The translations under genes were made by a program, and so were the position numbers. From Pseudomonadota bacterium (GTDB taxonomy: Bacteria; Pseudomonadota; Alphaproteobacteria; Rhizobiales; Beijerinckiaceae), in assembly GCA_028876585.1 (NCBI GenBank), contig JAGWRL010000006.1, forward strand, positions 1-17,489: a DNA stretch of 17,489 bases, written 5' to 3'. Below, in pieces: positions 13,934 to 17,489 of this stretch (positions within the stretch are counted from its first letter, which is position 1; each line of letters begins with the position of its first letter). The notes under the pieces were generated by a model. It was not told the DNA's origin. It made no database searches and worked only from the letters and a program-made list of their open reading frames with translations.

Positions 13934-14021
13934 GAACTTGACTAGCCGTGCGGACAATCGCGTCTTATATGAGGCCAATGTCGCGGCAGCGCGACGCAAA
14001 GCCAAGACCCGTGAAGGCCGT

Positions 14022-15332
14022 ATGACAATTCACGCCGCACCCGCGTCGCTCGACAAAGGCCCCGACATCGCCGAGCGCAAACTGGACAACGGCCTGACGG
14101 TGATCGTGATTCCCGATCATCGCGCCCCCGTGGTCACGCATATGGTGTGGTACCGCAACGGCTCCGCCGACGATCCGCCGGGCAAATCCGGCATCGCCCA
14201 TTTCCTCGAACATCTCATGTTCAAGGGCACCGCCAAACATCCCAAGGGCGCGTTCTCGGAGGCGGTGGCCGAGATCGGCGGCCAGGAGAACGCCTTCACC
14301 GGCAACGACTACACCGCCTATTTCCAGCGCGTCGCCAAGGAGCATCTGGGCCTGATGATGTCCTACGAGGCCGACCGAATGACCGGCCTCATCCTCACCG
14401 ACGAGATCGTCGCCCCCGAGCGCGACGTGGTCATGGAGGAGCGGCGGATGCATTGCGACGCCGACCCCTCGGCCCAGCTCAATGAGGCCATGCAGGCCGC
14501 CGTCTTCACCCATCACCCCTACGGCAAGCCGGTGATCGGCTGGGGCCACGAGATCGAAGGGCTCGGCCGCGAGGATGCGCTCGCCTATTACGGCCGCTTC
14601 TATACGCCGGAGAACGCCATCCTCATCGTCGCCGGCGACGTCACGCCGCAGGAGGCGCTGCGGCTGGCCGAAGAGCATTACGGCCCGATCCGCCCGCACG
14701 GCCAGCCGCCGGTGCGCAAGCGCCCGCGCGAGCCCAAGCCCGTCGCCCGGCGCGAGGTGACGGTGAGCGACGATAAGGTCGAGCAGCCGGCCTGGCAGCG
14801 CGTTTATTTGACGCCCAGCCACGCCACCGCCGCGCCCGGCGAATCCGAGGCGCTGGAAGTGCTCGCCCATCTGCTCGGCGGCGGCCAGACCAGCTATCTC
14901 AACCGCAAGCTCGTCATCGAGGGCCACAAGGCGGTGGCGGCCGGGGCCTATTACGCCGGCGCGGCGCTCGACGACACCCGCTTCTTTCTCTACGGCATGC
15001 CGACGCCGGACGTGACGCTGGCCGAACTCGACGCCGCCTTCGACGCCGCCATCGAGGGTTTCCTCGCCGAGGGCGTTGGGGCCGAGGACCTGGAGCGCGG
15101 CAAGACGCGGCTGATCGCGGAGGCCGTCTACGCCCAGGACAGCCAAGTCTCGCTCGCCCGCTGGTACGGCTCCTCGCTCGCCACCGGTCAGACCATCGCC
15201 GACGTGCAGGCCTGGCCAGCGCGCATCGAGGCGGTGACCGCCGAGGCGGTGCTGGCCGCCGCCAAGACCTGGCTCGACCGGCGCCGCGCCGTCACCGGAT
15301 TCCTGACCCATCCCGACCAACAGGCGGCTTGA
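14022..15332 (+). CDS. M16 zinc peptidase, catalytic subunit
   Basis: Member of the pitrilysin / mitochondrial processing peptidase family. The inverted zinc motif HFLEH is at residues 60-64, and E140 lies 76 residues later, the usual spacing of the third ligand, so the zinc site looks intact. Family context is present: LDNGLTVIVIPDHRAPVV, GIAHFLEHLMFKGT and NAFTGNDYTAYF. The C-terminal half has LLGGGQTSYLNRKL, but lacks the R/Y pair that binds substrate. I choose the ATG at 14022 (436 residues, AAGG 4 bases upstream) over a TTG at 13938, because a -10-like TTATAT lies between them (13965-13970). No signal peptide is visible. It is 28 bases from the next M16 gene, with which it probably forms a heterodimer. 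Confidence 0.9.
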   Translation: MTIHAAPASLDKGPDIAERKLDNGLTVIVIPDHRAPVVTHMVWYRNGSADDPPGKSGIAHFLEHLMFKGTAKHPKGAFSEAVAEIGGQENAFTGNDYTAYFQRVAKEHLGLMMSYEADRMTGLILTDEIVAPERDVVMEERRMHCDADPSAQLNEAMQAAVFTHHPYGKPVIGWGHEIEGLGREDALAYYGRFYTPENAILIVAGDVTPQEALRLAEEHYGPIRPHGQPPVRKRPREPKPVARREVTVSDDKVEQPAWQRVYLTPSHATAAPGESEALEVLAHLLGGGQTSYLNRKLVIEGHKAVAAGAYYAGAALDDTRFFLYGMPTPDVTLAELDAAFDAAIEGFLAEGVGAEDLERGKTRLIAEAVYAQDSQVSLARWYGSSLATGQTIADVQAWPARIEAVTAEAVLAAAKTWLDRRRAVTGFLTHPDQQAA

Positions 15333-15360
15333 ACCGCCGGCTCTTATAGGAAACGCCCTT

Positions 15361-16644
15361 ATGAACGAGCGCATGGCGCCACCCGCCGCCGCCGCGAGCG
15401 CGGTAAATATCCGCGAGATCGTCTCCCCCGGCGGGGTCAAGGCGTGGCTGGTGGAGGATTACGCGGTGCCCATCGTCAGCCTGGAGCTGGCGTTTCGCGG
15501 CGGCGCGACGCAGGACCCCAAGGGGCGCGGCGGCGCGACCAACATCTTGTCCGGCCTGCTCGACGAGGGCGCCGGCGATCTCGACAGCCAGGCCTTCCAC
15601 CGCGCGCTCGACGAAAAGGCCATCGAGATCGGTTTCCACGCCGATTCCGACAAGGTCGGCGGGCGGATGCGCACGCTCTCCAAGCATCTCGACCGCGCCG
15701 GCGCCCTGCTGGCGCTGGCCCTTAACGCGCCGCGCTTCGACGAGGAGCCGTTCGAGCGCGTGCGTGAACAGATGAAGGCGCATCTGCGCCACGAGAGCAA
15801 CGACCCCGGCACGCTCGCCTGGCGCGGGTTTCGCGCCCGTGTTTTCGCCGGCCACGCTTACGCGAATCCCCCCGACGGCGCGCCCGAGACCATCGACGCG
15901 CTGGAGCGGGCCGACATGGGGCGGCTACACCAGCGGCTGATGGGGCGCGACCAGCTCTATGTCGGCGTGGTTGGCGCCATCGACGCCGAGCGGGCCGGGC
16001 GCCTGCTCGACGAGGCCTTCTCGCATCTGCCGGCCAAGGCTGCGCTAGATCCCATCGGCCCGGCGCCATTCCTCGGCCTCGGGGCTGAGGAGGTGATTGA
16101 CCTCGACGTGCCGCAGACGACGATCCGCTTCGGCCGCCCCGGCCCCTCGCGCCAGGACGAGAATTACGCCGCCGGCTTCGTGCTCGCCCATATCCTGGGC
16201 GGCGGCACCGGCCTGTCGTCGCGGCTGTTCCGCGAAGTGCGCGAAAAGCGCGGCCTCGCCTACACCGCCTTCGCCGGGCTGGCGACGCAGGATCACGCCA
16301 ATTACCTCACCGGCGGCACCACGACCAAGAACGAGCGCGCGCGGGAGTCGCTCGACGTGATTCGCGGCGAGATCCTCGACATGGCTAACAACGCCGTGAC
16401 CGAGGAGGAATTGGAGAAGGGCAAGCGCTATCTCATCGGCTCCTATCCGCTGCGCTTCGACACCTCCTCCAAAATCGCCGGGCAGCTCGTGCAGATGCAG
16501 CTCGACGGCTACGGCCGCGAGTGGCTGGTGGAGCGCAACGAACGCATCCGCGCCGTGACGATGGCCGACGCCAAGCGCGCGGCGCAGGCGATGTTCGGCG
16601 ACGGCGCGTTGAGCGTGGTGATGGTGGGGCGGCCGGTGGGGTAG
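15361..16644 (+). CDS. M16 peptidase family, non-catalytic partner subunit
   Basis: Same fold as its upstream neighbour, but where HxxEH should stand the sequence reads TNILSGLLDEGAG (about 60-72), with neither histidine present, so it cannot bind the zinc. It keeps the substrate-binding pair in VREKRGLAY (R294, Y301), next to GGGTGLSSRLF. This division of labour is known from bacterial M16B heterodimers (described for Sphingomonas strain A1) and recalls the two subunits of the mitochondrial processing peptidase. AGGA lies 9 bases before the ATG. 427 residues is normal; no signal peptide is seen. The substrate cannot be read from sequence. The gene faces aroA. Confidence 0.9.
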   Translation: MNERMAPPAAAASAVNIREIVSPGGVKAWLVEDYAVPIVSLELAFRGGATQDPKGRGGATNILSGLLDEGAGDLDSQAFHRALDEKAIEIGFHADSDKVGGRMRTLSKHLDRAGALLALALNAPRFDEEPFERVREQMKAHLRHESNDPGTLAWRGFRARVFAGHAYANPPDGAPETIDALERADMGRLHQRLMGRDQLYVGVVGAIDAERAGRLLDEAFSHLPAKAALDPIGPAPFLGLGAEEVIDLDVPQTTIRFGRPGPSRQDENYAAGFVLAHILGGGTGLSSRLFREVREKRGLAYTAFAGLATQDHANYLTGGTTTKNERARESLDVIRGEILDMANNAVTEEELEKGKRYLIGSYPLRFDTSSKIAGQLVQMQLDGYGREWLVERNERIRAVTMADAKRAAQAMFGDGALSVVMVGRPVG

Positions 16645-16673
16645 AACGCAGCCACGGGACCCCGGCTGGAGTG

Positions 16674-16695
16674 GCGAGACCCAAGCTGGTCTCGC
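16674..16695. repeat. Hairpin after the M16 operon
   Basis: Perfect 8-bp inverted repeat GCGAGACC / GGTCTCGC with a 6-base loop, 30 bases after the second M16 stop. No T tract is adjacent. It may close the M16 operon. Confidence 0.45.
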
Positions 16696-16797
16696 GGCGA
16701 GTGTCTATCACTACGCCGCCGATGGGATCGTCTGACGGCCACTTTTTTCGGCCACGCAAAGCCAACGCCAGCCGGAGGCGAGATAGCGCGTGTCACC

Positions 16798-16821
16798 CGT
16801 CAGCCTGCGCCAAAGCTGACG
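16798..16821. repeat. Hairpin just downstream of aroA
   Basis: 7-bp inverted repeat CGTCAGC / GCTGACG with a 10-base loop, five bases past the aroA stop on the minus strand. No U tract follows; possible weak or Rho-assisted terminator. Confidence 0.4.
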
Positions 16822-16826
16822 AGAAC

Positions 16827-17489
<663 letters not shown>

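Noticed and set aside
13938..14021. TTG-initiated 28-residue extension of the first M16 protein
   Set aside because: A -10-like box lies inside it, no ribosome site precedes it, and family similarity begins after the ATG at 14022.
16736..16755. T6 run flanked by two copies of CGGCCAC as a terminator
   Set aside because: The copies are direct, not inverted, and no stem precedes the T run.

Overview
The window reads as ordinary chromosomal, housekeeping-rich DNA from a high-GC alphaproteobacterium, most likely of the order Hyphomicrobiales (Rhizobiales). I infer a Beijerinckiaceae/Methylocystaceae-like organism only loosely, from protein style. The main support is a GcrA cell-cycle regulator (restricted to alphaproteobacteria), a tRNA-His with an A73 discriminator and no encoded G-1, and a RibB with a degenerate GTP cyclohydrolase II-like tail. 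I see no phage, transposon, integron, CRISPR or other mobile signature.

Layout. Positions 1-1740 (minus) hold an arginine operon, argD then argF (argF runs off the left edge), translationally coupled by an ATGA overlap. A sigma70-type promoter at 1827-1855 precedes it, and a terminator-like hairpin lies almost at the predicted transcription start. Positions 1856-2231 are gene-free, rich in dyads, and carry seven GANTC (CcrM methylation) sites just upstream of gcrA (2232-2840, plus). A secreted PQQ-type sugar dehydrogenase (2848-4188, minus) converges on gcrA. Divergent from it is ribB (4304-5587), with an N-terminal Cro-like helix-turn-helix fused in frame. Then come tRNA-His (5649-5725), a cell-wall amidase (5817-7067) and penicillin-binding protein 1A (7183-9597), which form a peptidoglycan pair.

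Positions 9613-12045 (minus) contain a compact series hpf, ptsN, purS, purQ and then a small exported protein of unknown function. This places ribosome hibernation and the nitrogen PTS next to purine synthesis. Divergent from hpf is a 540-residue protein I cannot identify (12275-13897), with a strongly basic N-terminal tail. It is followed by two adjacent M16 peptidase-family genes (14022-15332 and 15361-16644). The first has the zinc site and the second only the R/Y substrate pair, as in split-site M16B heterodimers. The right edge holds the C-terminal part of aroA (minus).

The points most worth a second look are the GANTC cluster before gcrA, the argD leader hairpins, the HTH-RibB fusion, the split M16 pair and the unidentified 540-residue protein. 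No clearly new biological system is visible. All calls are from reading the sequence; no searches were run.
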